40,434 bases of DNA from Ruminococcus sp. (GCA_017464765.1 JAFTYK010000033.1:1-40434), one strand, 5' to 3'; positions 8,483 through 15,721 are shown, counted from the stretch's first letter. Translations and numbers: made by a program. The notes: generated from the sequence alone by a model not told the origin.

Positions 8483-8631
8483 TAAATAAAAAAGCACACC
8501 CAAAAGGATGTGCCGAAAAAGTGTTCATCCTCATCGTTACCACACGAATTACTCCAACACAGAGTGGAGGAAAACACTTTTTACCAAAGTAGCTTTCCCC
8601 TGTGTTGGATAAATATAAAATTCGTGTGGTT
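8483..8631 (-). ncRNA. Candidate structured RNA or attenuator leader upstream of the DUF2493 gene
   Basis: On the minus strand a promoter (8637-8665) would start transcription near 8630. The RNA begins with a 16-base arm at 8619-8634 pairing with 8535-8550 (core CCACACGAATT), then an asymmetric internal loop, then CCAACACAG (8600-8608) pairing with 8554-8562, capped by smaller helices. Downstream, 8516-8532 can pair instead with 8567-8582 inside the hairpin (AAAAAGTGTT...CCTC), giving a pseudoknot or alternative fold. A terminator (8488-8513) follows, 21 bases before the coding start. I match it to no riboswitch class; the length (about 145 nt) and rod shape leave a 6S-like or stand-alone small RNA possible. 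Confidence 0.6.
8488..8513 (-). terminator. Intrinsic terminator ending the structured leader
   Basis: Minus-strand stem GCACATCC/GGGTGTGC with loop TTTT and six T residues, just before the DUF2493 start codon. Confidence 0.85.
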
Positions 8632-8636
8632 ACGTT

Positions 8637-8665
8637 ATTATATCACGTTCAATATTAATTTTCAA
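8637..8665 (-). promoter_or_regulatory. Sigma-A promoter for the structured RNA and DUF2493 gene
   Basis: On the minus strand: TTGAAA (8665-8660), exactly 17 bases, perfect TATAAT (8642-8637). The predicted start falls at the first base pairs of the long hairpin, which supports the RNA boundary. Confidence 0.75.
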
Positions 8666-8751
8666 TAACTGCTACGTGACACAACAAAAGATTTCTTGAA
8701 AAACAGGGAATATTGTAGTAGTATAAGGCTATGAAATTAATGAGGTAAACT

Positions 8752-9363
8752 ATGAAATTCGATGTAAAAAAACTGAAATGGACAAGAGAGCCAAAAGACT
8801 TTTCAGTCTCTGATGAAAAAATTGAAATTGTAACTAATCCGCACACTGATTTATGGCAAAGAACATACTATCACTTCAGAAATGACAACGCGCCTGTGCT
8901 TCAAATGAAAACTGACGAAAAATTCTTTTCGTTCACGGTAAAAACGGAATTTGACAGCAAACACAGGTTTGACCAGTGCGGAGTAGTAATGTATCTCGAC
9001 AGCGAAAACTGGCTCAAAGCGTCCATTGAGTATGAAAATGAAGATTTTTCACACCTTGGTAGCGTTGTTACAAACAACGGATACTCTGACTGGGCGACTA
9101 CGCAGATTAGTGCAGGTATAAAATCTATGTGGTATAGGCTTAGCCGAAGACAAGATGACTACTGCGTTGAATGTTCGCTTGATGGCGAAAAATTCTCCCA
9201 GATGCGTATTTGTCATATGCATAAAGGAGATGGAGAGATTTCGTTTGGAATTTATGCTTGTAGTCCTGAAGACTCGTCATTTAAGGCTACTTTTACTGAT
9301 ATGGAGATTAGTGACTGCAAGTGGCTATCACACAACGGTCAGGCTCCTGACAAAAATATATAG
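8752..9363 (+). CDS. DUF1349 family protein (concanavalin-like fold)
   Basis: 203 residues. 'FDQCGVVMYLDSENWLKASI', 'TNNGYSDWAT' and 'WYRLSRRQDDYCVECSLDGE' are typical of DUF1349, a cytoplasmic beta-sandwich family related to lectin/glucanase folds whose role is not established. No signal peptide. GAGGT lies 8 bases before the ATG. The nucleotidyltransferase gene follows after 14 bases, so the two probably form an operon. A weak promoter may lie near 8696-8727. Confidence 0.82.
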   Translation: MKFDVKKLKWTREPKDFSVSDEKIEIVTNPHTDLWQRTYYHFRNDNAPVLQMKTDEKFFSFTVKTEFDSKHRFDQCGVVMYLDSENWLKASIEYENEDFSHLGSVVTNNGYSDWATTQISAGIKSMWYRLSRRQDDYCVECSLDGEKFSQMRICHMHKGDGEISFGIYACSPEDSSFKATFTDMEISDCKWLSHNGQAPDKNI

Positions 9364-9377
9364 TTTGAGGTGATATT

Positions 9378-10154
9378 ATGATAGAAAAATTGTTTGAAGC
9401 GCTTAAGTCACTCGAGCAGGTTGAAGCTATCGCGCTTGGTGGCTCGAGAGCAGGGGAGAATTTTGATGAGAAGTCAGATTATGACGTTTATCTTTACATA
9501 ACCGCGCCGATTGATGAAGACATCAGGCGTACGCTTTTAGCTGATTTCTGCGACTATATGGAAATCGGAAATCACTTTTGGGAGCTTGAGGATAACTGCA
9601 CACTAAAAAACGGTGTGGATATCGACATACTTTACCGCAATATCGATGATTTTTCGGCTGATGTGAAATCAGTTGTGGAGGATTGTAACGCCAGAAACGG
9701 TTACACAACCTGTATGTGGCACAACTTGCTTACCTGCAAAATCGTGTGCGATAAAAATGGAAGACTTCAGGCTATAAAAGACAGGTTCAATATTCCTTAC
9801 CCTGAAAAGCTCAGAAAAAATATCATATCTCAGAATATGAGACTTTTAAGCGATAATCTCCCGTCTTATGATTCTCAGATTAATAAGGCTGTAAACAGAG
9901 GGGATTTAGTCAGTATCAATCACCGAACATCAGCTTTTCTTGAATCGTATTTTGACGTGATTTTTGCTCTTAATCGTAAAACCCATCCGGGTGAAAAGCG
10001 TCTAATAGAGCTTTCTAAGAAAAACTGTGAAGTGCTTCCTTGTAATTTTGAAGAAAACCTTAGAGTGCTGTTTAATGATTTGTTTACAAATAGCGAAAAA
10101 GTGAAAAATGATTTGGCAGTTATACTTGATGAGCTGAAAAAGGTTGTAGAATAA
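9378..10154 (+). CDS. Nucleotidyltransferase-domain protein (minimal polymerase-beta fold)
   Basis: 258 residues. The N-terminal active-site pattern is present: GGSRAG (21-26) and SDYDVY with D34 and D36, plus a later Asp in 'GVDIDILY', the three carboxylates that bind catalytic metal. The C-terminal helical part resembles the DUF4037 or aminoglycoside-adenylyltransferase-like groups. It would transfer a nucleotide to a small molecule or protein; the substrate is unknown and drug resistance cannot be claimed. GAGGTG precedes the start. Confidence 0.75.
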   Translation: MIEKLFEALKSLEQVEAIALGGSRAGENFDEKSDYDVYLYITAPIDEDIRRTLLADFCDYMEIGNHFWELEDNCTLKNGVDIDILYRNIDDFSADVKSVVEDCNARNGYTTCMWHNLLTCKIVCDKNGRLQAIKDRFNIPYPEKLRKNIISQNMRLLSDNLPSYDSQINKAVNRGDLVSINHRTSAFLESYFDVIFALNRKTHPGEKRLIELSKKNCEVLPCNFEENLRVLFNDLFTNSEKVKNDLAVILDELKKVVE

Positions 10155-10162
10155 GAGTGTAT

Positions 10163-10190
10163 TTGACAAATTTTTGTGAAAATATATAAT
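10163..10190 (+). promoter_or_regulatory. Sigma-A promoter for the AIM24-family gene
   Basis: TTGACA (10163-10168), 16-bp spacer, TATAAT (10185-10190); both hexamers are perfect. Transcription would start about 25 bases before the coding region. Confidence 0.82.
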
Positions 10191-10220
10191 TAAATCAATA
10201 AACTGAATAGGAGAATTACT

Positions 10221-10901
10221 ATGTTAAAATATTCAATCGAGGGCGGTAGCCTTCCTGTTGTAATTTGTTACCCACAGATGGGTCAGACAATTTGTACTGA
10301 GCGTGGCTCGATGAGCTGGATGAGTCCTAATATGGTTATGGAAACCAATTCAGGCGGTGGCTTTGGCAAGGCATTCGGCAGAATGCTTTCAGGAGACTCT
10401 CTCTTTATCAATGAGTTCACACCTCAAGGTGGCGAGGGAATGATTGCTTTTGCTTCAAGCTTTCCGGGTTCTATTATTCCGCTTGAACTTCACAACGAGT
10501 CTATCATTGTTCAGAAACAGGCTTTCTTAGCTATGGAAAAGGGACTCGACTTATCAATGCACTTCCAGAAGAAGATTGGTAAGGGTCTTTTTGGTGGCGA
10601 AGGCTTTATTATGCAGAAAATCAGCGGTACAGGTGTTGCTTTCATTGAAATCGACGGATACTGCAAGATTTATGAGCTACGCGCAGGCGAGAGTTTAGTG
10701 CTTGACACAGGTTATCTTGCTGCTATGAGCGAGAGTTGTACTATGGAAATCCAGACCGTAAAAGGCATTAAGAATATGCTTTTAGGTGGCGAAGGTTTCT
10801 TCAATACAGTTGTTAGAGGTCCGGGCAGAGTTTACGTTCAGTCTATGCCTATGCCAAAAACCGCAGCAGCTATTGCTCCTTACATTGTTACAAGCAACTG
10901 A
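10221..10901 (+). CDS. AIM24 / TIGR00266 family protein
   Basis: 226 residues. Repeated segments rich in Gly and aromatic residues ('GSMSWMSPNMVMETN', 'FINEFTPQGGEGMIAFAS', 'GGEGFIMQKISGTGVAFIEI', 'GGEGFFNTVVRGPGRVYVQS') are characteristic of the AIM24/TIGR00266 beta-barrel family (TRAP-like fold). No enzymatic role is established in bacteria. It has its own strong promoter and terminator, so it is monocistronic. AGGAG precedes the ATG. Confidence 0.9.
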   Translation: MLKYSIEGGSLPVVICYPQMGQTICTERGSMSWMSPNMVMETNSGGGFGKAFGRMLSGDSLFINEFTPQGGEGMIAFASSFPGSIIPLELHNESIIVQKQAFLAMEKGLDLSMHFQKKIGKGLFGGEGFIMQKISGTGVAFIEIDGYCKIYELRAGESLVLDTGYLAAMSESCTMEIQTVKGIKNMLLGGEGFFNTVVRGPGRVYVQSMPMPKTAAAIAPYIVTSN

Positions 10902-10930
10902 TAGTTGTCGGCTATAATAATGATTAAAAA

Positions 10931-10960
10931 GCCTCGATTAGTTTCGGGGCTTTATTTTTA
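10931..10960 (+). terminator. Intrinsic terminator after the AIM24-family gene
   Basis: Stem GCCTCGA/TCGGGGC (one G-T pair) followed by a T-rich tract. Confidence 0.8.
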
Positions 10961-10980
10961 CAAAAAAATGTAAAGCGAGC

Positions 10981-11009
10981 TTGACATTGTGGGGCTGTTG
11001 TGCTAATAT
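10981..11009 (+). promoter_or_regulatory. Promoter of the XRE regulator operon
   Basis: TTGACA (10981-10986), 17-bp spacer, TAATAT (11004-11009), with an extended -10 TG. The operator palindrome at 11013-11030 covers the expected transcription start, so a bound repressor would block initiation. Confidence 0.82.
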
Positions 11010-11012
11010 ATA

Positions 11013-11030
11013 TGTAAAGTTAACTTTACA
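11013..11030 (+). promoter_or_regulatory. Perfect palindromic operator, probable autoregulatory site
   Basis: TGTAAAGTTAACTTTACA is an 18-bp perfect palindrome just after the -10 box. A second half-site, TGTAAAG, lies at 10969-10975 just before the -35 box. The small XRE regulator encoded 20 bases downstream is the obvious ligand. Confidence 0.75.
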
Positions 11031-11050
11031 TAACGTCTATTGAGGTGAAT

Positions 11051-11248
11051 ATGAAAAACAAGGTAGAAATACTCAGAAAAGAAAGAGGCATAAAACAAGA
11101 CGAGCTAGCGAAAGCACTTTCTGTGTCGCGCCAGACGATAAGCTCGCTTGAAACGGGGAAGTACAACCCCTCGATTATGCTTGCGTATAAAATAGCAAAA
11201 ATATTTGATTTAACTATCGAAGAGGTTTTTATCTTCGATGAAGACTAG
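11051..11248 (+). CDS. Small XRE/Cro-type HTH transcriptional regulator
   Basis: 65 residues, almost wholly one helix-turn-helix: '[20 protein letters not shown]', then '[20 protein letters not shown]', ending '[15 protein letters not shown]'. This minimal group usually represses its own operon, which includes a small membrane protein. ATG 11051 has GAGGTG upstream; the GTG at 11045 lies within that site. A membrane protein gene follows after 9 bases. Confidence 0.92.
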   Translation: MKNKVEILRKERGIKQDELAKALSVSRQTISSLETGKYNPSIMLAYKIAKIFDLTIEEVFIFDED

Positions 11249-11257
11249 GAGGAAATT

Positions 11258-11668
11258 ATGAAGTGTAGTAATGCTATGAAAAGAATGATTCTCAGTATTG
11301 CTTGGATTATAGTTGGTGCTGTGATATTGGTGCTTGCCTTATTTGGAAAGCTGGACGAGTTTTGGAGTGGTTTTGGTGGAGCGCTTGTAGCGGTTGGTGT
11401 TTTACAGCTTATAAGACACATCAGATATCGCACAAACGAAGAGTACAAAGAAAAAGTAGACGTTGAAGTCAACGACGAGAGAAACAAGTATTTGTCATCT
11501 CAGGCTTGGGCTTGGACAGGATACATCTTTGTTTTGTGTGCTGCTGTAGCTGCAATAACCTTCAGAGTTATGGGTAAAGACGAGTTATGCTCGCTGTGTG
11601 CTGCGGCGATTTCGCTGATGTGTGTTATTTACTTTGTCGCTTACATGATACTCAAACGTAAATACTAA
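11258..11668 (+). CDS. Small integral membrane protein paired with the XRE regulator
   Basis: 136 residues with four probable membrane helices (about 11-30, 38-53, 85-103 and 111-131) and a charged central loop (54-83) containing 'VEVNDERNKYLSSQA'. The pairing resembles the common XRE plus DUF2178-like membrane protein operons, whose function is unknown. AGGAGG precedes the ATG. The loop motif with 'DERN' fits DUF2178 but I cannot confirm the family. Confidence 0.72.
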   Translation: MKCSNAMKRMILSIAWIIVGAVILVLALFGKLDEFWSGFGGALVAVGVLQLIRHIRYRTNEEYKEKVDVEVNDERNKYLSSQAWAWTGYIFVLCAAVAAITFRVMGKDELCSLCAAAISLMCVIYFVAYMILKRKY

Positions 11669-11671
11669 GAT

Positions 11672-11699
11672 AAAGGGGCGTATGCCCTTTTATTTTTTT
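11672..11699 (+). terminator. Intrinsic terminator of the XRE operon
   Basis: AAAGGG/CCCTTT stem followed by a long T run. A TATAAT box (11711-11716) just downstream may belong to a promoter for the following small lipoprotein gene, but no good -35 box is visible. Confidence 0.75.
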
Positions 11700-11745
11700 G
11701 TGTGTGGGTGTATAATTGTACTAATAATCTTGAAAGGTGAGCGCT

Positions 11746-11874
11746 ATGAATAAGAAAATAATAGCTTTGATACTTTTAATTATAATGTGTGTATCGCTTT
11801 CAGGGTGTAACACCAGTATAGGCATTATTGGTGGAGCTGATGGTGAAACAAGTATATTTGTCGAGGAAAAGTAA
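11746..11874 (+). CDS. 42-residue lipoprotein carrying a decarboxylase-beta-like motif
   Basis: MNKK, a 15-residue hydrophobic core, then the lipobox LSGC (residues 18-21), so the mature peptide is only 22 residues anchored by lipidated Cys21. The mature part contains IGIIGGADGETSIFV, closely resembling the IGIIGGADGPT(S/A)IF motif of the membrane beta subunit of sodium-pumping decarboxylases (OadB/GcdB family). The peptide is far too short to be that subunit. AAAGGTGAG precedes the ATG, and the YjbR gene follows after 10 bases. Function unknown. Confidence 0.72.
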   Translation: MNKKIIALILLIIMCVSLSGCNTSIGIIGGADGETSIFVEEK

Positions 11875-11884
11875 GTGAATTAGT

Positions 11885-12241
11885 ATGAATCAGGCTCAGA
11901 TAATAATGGAACATATCGAAAGTGAATACGAAAATAAAGCGGAGTATCTTTTTATGGACTCGGACACAGCGGTATTTCGGAAGGGCGAGCGCAAAAAGTG
12001 GTACGCTGTAGTTATGACTATTTCTAAGCGCAAGCTTGGGATAAATAGCGATGATATGGTCGAGGTGCTGAATGTCAAGCTTAACCCTGACGAGATAGCT
12101 CTCCTTACTGACAGGGTTAGTTATTTTCCCGCGTATCACATGAACAAAAAGCACTGGTGTACTATACCACTTGATGGAACACTTGAAACAGACGAAATCT
12201 GCTTTCGAATCAATGAGAGCTACAGCTTAGTAAAAGGGTGA
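11885..12241 (+). CDS. MmcQ/YjbR family protein
   Basis: 118 residues. 'KWYAVVMTISKRKLG', 'VLNVKLNPDEIALLTD' and 'FPAYHMNKKHWCTIPLDGTL' match the MmcQ/YjbR family, a CyaY-like fold often labelled DNA-binding though the role is poorly defined. The ribosome site is weak, so translation may be coupled to the upstream lipoprotein gene. The hydrolase gene starts 4 bases after its stop, so an operon is likely. Confidence 0.85.
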   Translation: MNQAQIIMEHIESEYENKAEYLFMDSDTAVFRKGERKKWYAVVMTISKRKLGINSDDMVEVLNVKLNPDEIALLTDRVSYFPAYHMNKKHWCTIPLDGTLETDEICFRINESYSLVKG

Positions 12242-12245
12242 CTAG

Positions 12246-13178
12246 ATGATATTTTTACTGATACTATTATTGGTGATTGTAGCGGTTCTTTGTGCTACAT
12301 ACTATGTATATCGGGTTGCGTTTTACTCGCGTAAGAAGGGTCAAAACGACCCCTACGCTATACCAAGTGGTGAGCAGTACAGCGCACTTAAAGATGATAT
12401 GCTAAAGCTTATCGACGCTGTAGTAAAAAGAGAATATGAGGACGTTTATATTACTTCGTTTGACGGATTGAAGCTTTACGGCAGATATTATCACGTCAAG
12501 GACGGCGCACCTTTAAATATCGGTTTTCACGGATACAGGGCAACCGCTTTGAGGGATTTTTGTGTCGGTGCTAACGAGAGCTTAAAAAGGGGCCATAACC
12601 TGCTTCTTGTTGACCAGCGTGGTCAGGGTAAGAGCGAGGGAAAAACTATCACAATGGGGATAAAAGAACACAAAGACGTACTTTCTTGGGTGAACTTTGC
12701 GAATGAAAGATTCGGCAAGGATACAAAGATAATCCTCTACGGTGTTTCGATGGGTGCGGCTTGTGTTGTTATGGCGACACGATTGGAATTGCCTGAAAAT
12801 GTTAAAGGTGTTATCGCTGATTGTCCGTACAGTGTTCCTAAAGATATACTGCTTGATGTAGCTAAAAAAGATATGGGGATAAGTCCTAAAATTGCTTATC
12901 CGTTTATATATGCTGCAGGTAAGATATATGGTGGATTTAGCGTTACTGAAACGGACTGCATAAAAGCAGTGAAAAAAGCTGAAATCCCTGTGCTTATACT
13001 CCACGGGGAAGATGACAGGTACGTCCCTTGTTTTATGAGTGAAGAGATAGAAAAGGCTAACCCCAAAATGGTCAAGCGTTACACTTTCCCAAATGCAGGT
13101 CACGGGCTGAGCTTTTTTTCAAACAAAGAGCGTTACCGTGAAATCACAGAGGCGTTTTTTGAAGATTGTACAAAATGA
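12246..13178 (+). CDS. Membrane-anchored alpha/beta hydrolase
   Basis: 310 residues: an N-terminal membrane helix (1-22) then an alpha/beta hydrolase domain. The probable catalytic triad is Ser168 in GVSMG, Asp256 or Asp257 in HGEDDRYVP, and His286 in AGHG. 'NIGFHGYRAT' supplies the oxyanion region and 'VDQRGQGKSEG' is a typical strand-loop. It resembles YqkD-type serine hydrolases with an outward-facing domain; the substrate is unknown. It ends an operon closed by a strong terminator. Confidence 0.88.
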   Translation: MIFLLILLLVIVAVLCATYYVYRVAFYSRKKGQNDPYAIPSGEQYSALKDDMLKLIDAVVKREYEDVYITSFDGLKLYGRYYHVKDGAPLNIGFHGYRATALRDFCVGANESLKRGHNLLLVDQRGQGKSEGKTITMGIKEHKDVLSWVNFANERFGKDTKIILYGVSMGAACVVMATRLELPENVKGVIADCPYSVPKDILLDVAKKDMGISPKIAYPFIYAAGKIYGGFSVTETDCIKAVKKAEIPVLILHGEDDRYVPCFMSEEIEKANPKMVKRYTFPNAGHGLSFFSNKERYREITEAFFEDCTK

Positions 13179-13196
13179 CAAATTGAATCATAATAA

Positions 13197-13231
13197 AAGG
13201 ACAGCGAGGATAATTTTTCGCTGTCTTTTTT
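13197..13231 (+). terminator. Intrinsic terminator after the hydrolase gene
   Basis: Stem GACAGCGA/TCGCTGTC followed by TTTTTT. From here to 13349 I see no further element. Confidence 0.88.
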
Positions 13232-13349
13232 GCATTATAAAGGGCAGTTTGTTTTGTATCATTTGTACATAGTCTTGTAAAACTTGCACAAAGAGGTTGC
13301 ACAATAATTATTCAATCGGTCAAACTTTTGAGCATCAATATCATTTTTG

Positions 13350-13378
13350 TTGTATAATTTGTCCATTTGTAATATAAT
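13350..13378 (+). promoter_or_regulatory. Probable promoter for the EF-G paralogue
   Basis: TTGTAT (13350-13355), 17-bp spacer, TATAAT (13373-13378). It leaves a leader of about 75 bases before the start codon. Confidence 0.55.
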
Positions 13379-13459
13379 TAAAGGGTGTTCACGGGTTAAG
13401 TTGTGTAAATTGACTGAAAATGTCGAACGACTACCCACAATGAAAGGAGTTGTTTTGTT

Positions 13460-15535
13460 ATGAAACAATATGATGCTAAACACATTTTGAATATTGCTAT
13501 GGCAGGTCACTCGGGCGCAGGTAAGACTTCTGTTGCTGAGGCTATGTTATATCTTTCCAAGGCTTCTGACAGACTCGGCAAGATTTCTGACGGTAACACA
13601 ATGCTCGATTACGATGCTGAAGAAATAAAGAGAAAGGTATCCGTTCTAACCGCTGTTGCTCCTGTAGAGTGGAAGAATATGAAGATTAACCTTATCGATA
13701 CTCCTGGTCTTTTTGACTTTGAGGGTGGTATCTGCGAGGGTTATCGTGCTGCTGAAACAGCTATGATTGTTGTTTCTGCTAAAGACGGCGTTAACGTTGG
13801 TACTGAAAAAGCTGTTAAAGCTGCTACAAAAGCAGGTCTTACAAAGTTATTCTTCGTAAACGGTGTTTGTGACGAAGATGCTCGTTTCTACCGTGTACTT
13901 GAAGACCTCAAGGCTACATTCGGTCCTGCTGTTTGTCCTGTTATCGTTCCTCATATTGAAAACGGTCAGGCTAATACATACATCAACCTCTTTGAGTACA
14001 AGGCTTATACTTACGACAAAGCCGGCAACGCTACTCCATCTGACATCTTACCTGAGATGGGTGACAGACTCGAAGGCTTACGTGAAGCTATCAAGGAAGC
14101 TGTTGCTGAAACTTCTGAAGAACTGATGGAAAAATTCTTCGAGGGCGAAGAGTTTACTCCTGACGAGATTATCTTAGGTGTTGCTCAGGGTGTAAAAGAC
14201 GGTACACTCTGTCCTGTATTCTGTGGTGATGCTCATTCTACATTCGGTATTGAGCAGTTTATGAACTCACTTTCATGGCTCGCTCCAACTGCTGCTGATA
14301 AGGGCGCTGAAGTCGGTGTTGACGTTAACGGCGACCCTGTTGATATTACAGTTAACGAGGCTGGCGCTGCTGCTGCTATCGTATTTAAAACTGTTGCTGA
14401 CCCATTTGTTGGTAAGCTTTCATACTTCAAGGTTGTTTCAGGTAAAATTTCTACTGAAACTCCACTTGTTAATATGCGCACAGGTAAGGAAGAGCGTATT
14501 ACTAAGGTTCTTACTGTTAAGGGTAAGAAGCAGGAAGATGCGGCTTACATCGGCGCTGGCGACATCGGTGCTATTCCTAAGCTTTCTTCAACTGTTACTG
14601 GCGACACTCTCTGCGCTCCAACAAGAAGAGTTATCTTAGAGGGCGTTTCATATCCTGCTCCATCATTCTCAATGGCTATGTATCCAAAGAAGAAGGGTGA
14701 GGAAGACAAGGTAGCTCAGGGACTCGTTCGACTCGCTGAAGAAGACCCGACTATCAAGTTCGTTAATAACAGTGAAACTAAGGAAATGGTAGTTTCAGGT
14801 ATGGGCGAACAGCACTTAGACGTTGTTGTTTCCAAGCTTAAGAATAAGTTCAACGTTGAAGTAGAACTCAAACAGCCTAAGGTTGCTTACAGAGAGACTA
14901 TCCGTTCAACAGCTGACGTTCAGGGAAGACACAAGAAACAGTCTGGTGGTTCAGGTCAGTTTGGTGACGTTTGGATTAAATTTGAGCCATGCGACTGCGA
15001 CTCACTCGAGTTCGAAGTTCAGGTTGTCGGCGGTTCTGTTCCAAAGCAGTTCTATCCTGCAGTTGAAAAGGGACTTAGAGATTCTATTAAGAAGGGTCCT
15101 TTAGCTGGCTATCCTGTAGTAGGCGTTAAGGCTATCCTTCACGATGGTTCTTCTCACCCTGTTGACTCTAACGAAATGGCGTTCAAGATGGCTGCTCAGA
15201 TTGCTTTCAAGAACGGTATCCCACAGGCTAAGCCTACATTACTTGAGCCTATCGGCGCACTCAAAGCTAACGTTCCTGATGCTAACATGGGCGATATCAT
15301 GGGCGAAGTTAACAAGCGCAGAGGCAGAGTTCTTGGTATGAATGTTGGCGAAGACGGTATGCAGATTGTTGAGGCTGAAGTTCCAATGGCTGAGATGGCT
15401 GACTTCTCCGTTTATATGCGTCAGGTAACACAGGGCAGAGGCTCTTACACATTTGAGTTCGAGCGTTACGAGGACGCTCCTGCTCAGGTTTCTCAGAAAG
15501 TCATCGCTGAAGCAAAGGCTAACGCTGAAGATTAA
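13460..15535 (+). CDS. Elongation factor G paralogue (EF-G2-like translational GTPase)
   Basis: 691 residues with full EF-G architecture: GTPase domain, domain II, and domains III to V ('GMGEQHLDVVVSKL', 'GGSGQFGDVWIKF', a C-terminal EF-G fold near 'NKRRGRVLGM'). The GTPase motifs are altered: G1 is GHSGAGKTS (16-24) where canonical EF-G has GHIDAGKTT; G3 DTPG (80-83) is intact; the G4 segment reads FVNGVCDED (132-140) without the expected NKxD. This suggests a specialised paralogue rather than the housekeeping FusA, which normally sits in the str operon with rpsL, rpsG and tufA; none are here. It does not look like TetM. AAAGGAG precedes the start. Confidence 0.88.
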   Translation: MKQYDAKHILNIAMAGHSGAGKTSVAEAMLYLSKASDRLGKISDGNTMLDYDAEEIKRKVSVLTAVAPVEWKNMKINLIDTPGLFDFEGGICEGYRAAETAMIVVSAKDGVNVGTEKAVKAATKAGLTKLFFVNGVCDEDARFYRVLEDLKATFGPAVCPVIVPHIENGQANTYINLFEYKAYTYDKAGNATPSDILPEMGDRLEGLREAIKEAVAETSEELMEKFFEGEEFTPDEIILGVAQGVKDGTLCPVFCGDAHSTFGIEQFMNSLSWLAPTAADKGAEVGVDVNGDPVDITVNEAGAAAAIVFKTVADPFVGKLSYFKVVSGKISTETPLVNMRTGKEERITKVLTVKGKKQEDAAYIGAGDIGAIPKLSSTVTGDTLCAPTRRVILEGVSYPAPSFSMAMYPKKKGEEDKVAQGLVRLAEEDPTIKFVNNSETKEMVVSGMGEQHLDVVVSKLKNKFNVEVELKQPKVAYRETIRSTADVQGRHKKQSGGSGQFGDVWIKFEPCDCDSLEFEVQVVGGSVPKQFYPAVEKGLRDSIKKGPLAGYPVVGVKAILHDGSSHPVDSNEMAFKMAAQIAFKNGIPQAKPTLLEPIGALKANVPDANMGDIMGEVNKRRGRVLGMNVGEDGMQIVEAEVPMAEMADFSVYMRQVTQGRGSYTFEFERYEDAPAQVSQKVIAEAKANAED

Positions 15536-15547
15536 GCGTCCGAATGT

Positions 15548-15576
15548 GTAGGGGACGGCAACCTTGACGTCCCGTA
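15548..15576. repeat. REP-like palindrome copy 1
   Basis: GTAGGGGACG and CGTCCC-GTA arms around a 10-base loop. It is related to the copy at 24561-24590, with one base lost from the 3' arm. Confidence 0.65.
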
Positions 15577-15613
15577 ATATAAATTAAACAGTTAAGCAAT
15601 TAACTTCCTATAT

Positions 15614-15650
15614 AAAACATCCGAACCGTTTGGCTCGGATGTTTTGCTTT
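15614..15650 (+). terminator. Intrinsic terminator after the EF-G paralogue
   Basis: Perfect stem AAAACATCCGA/TCGGATGTTTT. The stretch 15651-15777 after it holds the cre-like site and otherwise nothing I recognise. Confidence 0.88.
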
Positions 15651-15707
15651 GTAAAAGAATCCTGCGTGAGAATTGCTTTCGGGGTGGTTGTTTTTGCATT
15701 AATAGAG

Positions 15708-15721
15708 TGAAAGCACTTTCA
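15708..15721 (+). promoter_or_regulatory. cre-like operator (CcpA/LacI type)
   Basis: TGAAAGCACTTTCA differs at one central position from the ideal catabolite-response element TGAAAGCGCTTTCA (consensus TGWNANCGNTNWCA). It lies about 55 bp upstream of the -35 box of the dockerin gene cluster. A CcpA-like or other LacI-family regulator could bind; activation or repression cannot be told. Confidence 0.55.

Noticed and set aside
8483-8631. Retron ncRNA, type III toxin-antitoxin RNA or CRISPR-related RNA
   Set aside because: No reverse transcriptase, ToxN-like gene, tandem repeats or Cas gene nearby; the neighbour is a SLOG gene.
9378-10154. Aminoglycoside resistance nucleotidyltransferase
   Set aside because: Only the generic GS...DxD nucleotidyltransferase motif is visible; substrate cannot be inferred.
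11746-11874. Sodium-pump decarboxylase beta subunit fragment or pseudogene
   Set aside because: It has its own ribosome site, start, signal peptide, lipobox and stop, with no flanking remnants of the large subunit.
12582-13103. 173-residue minus-strand open frame
   Set aside because: It is antisense to the conserved catalytic part of the alpha/beta hydrolase; composition is that of a shadow frame.
13460-15535. Tetracycline resistance ribosomal protection protein
   Set aside because: Length and domain IV resemble EF-G2-type paralogues, not TetM; no resistance context is present.
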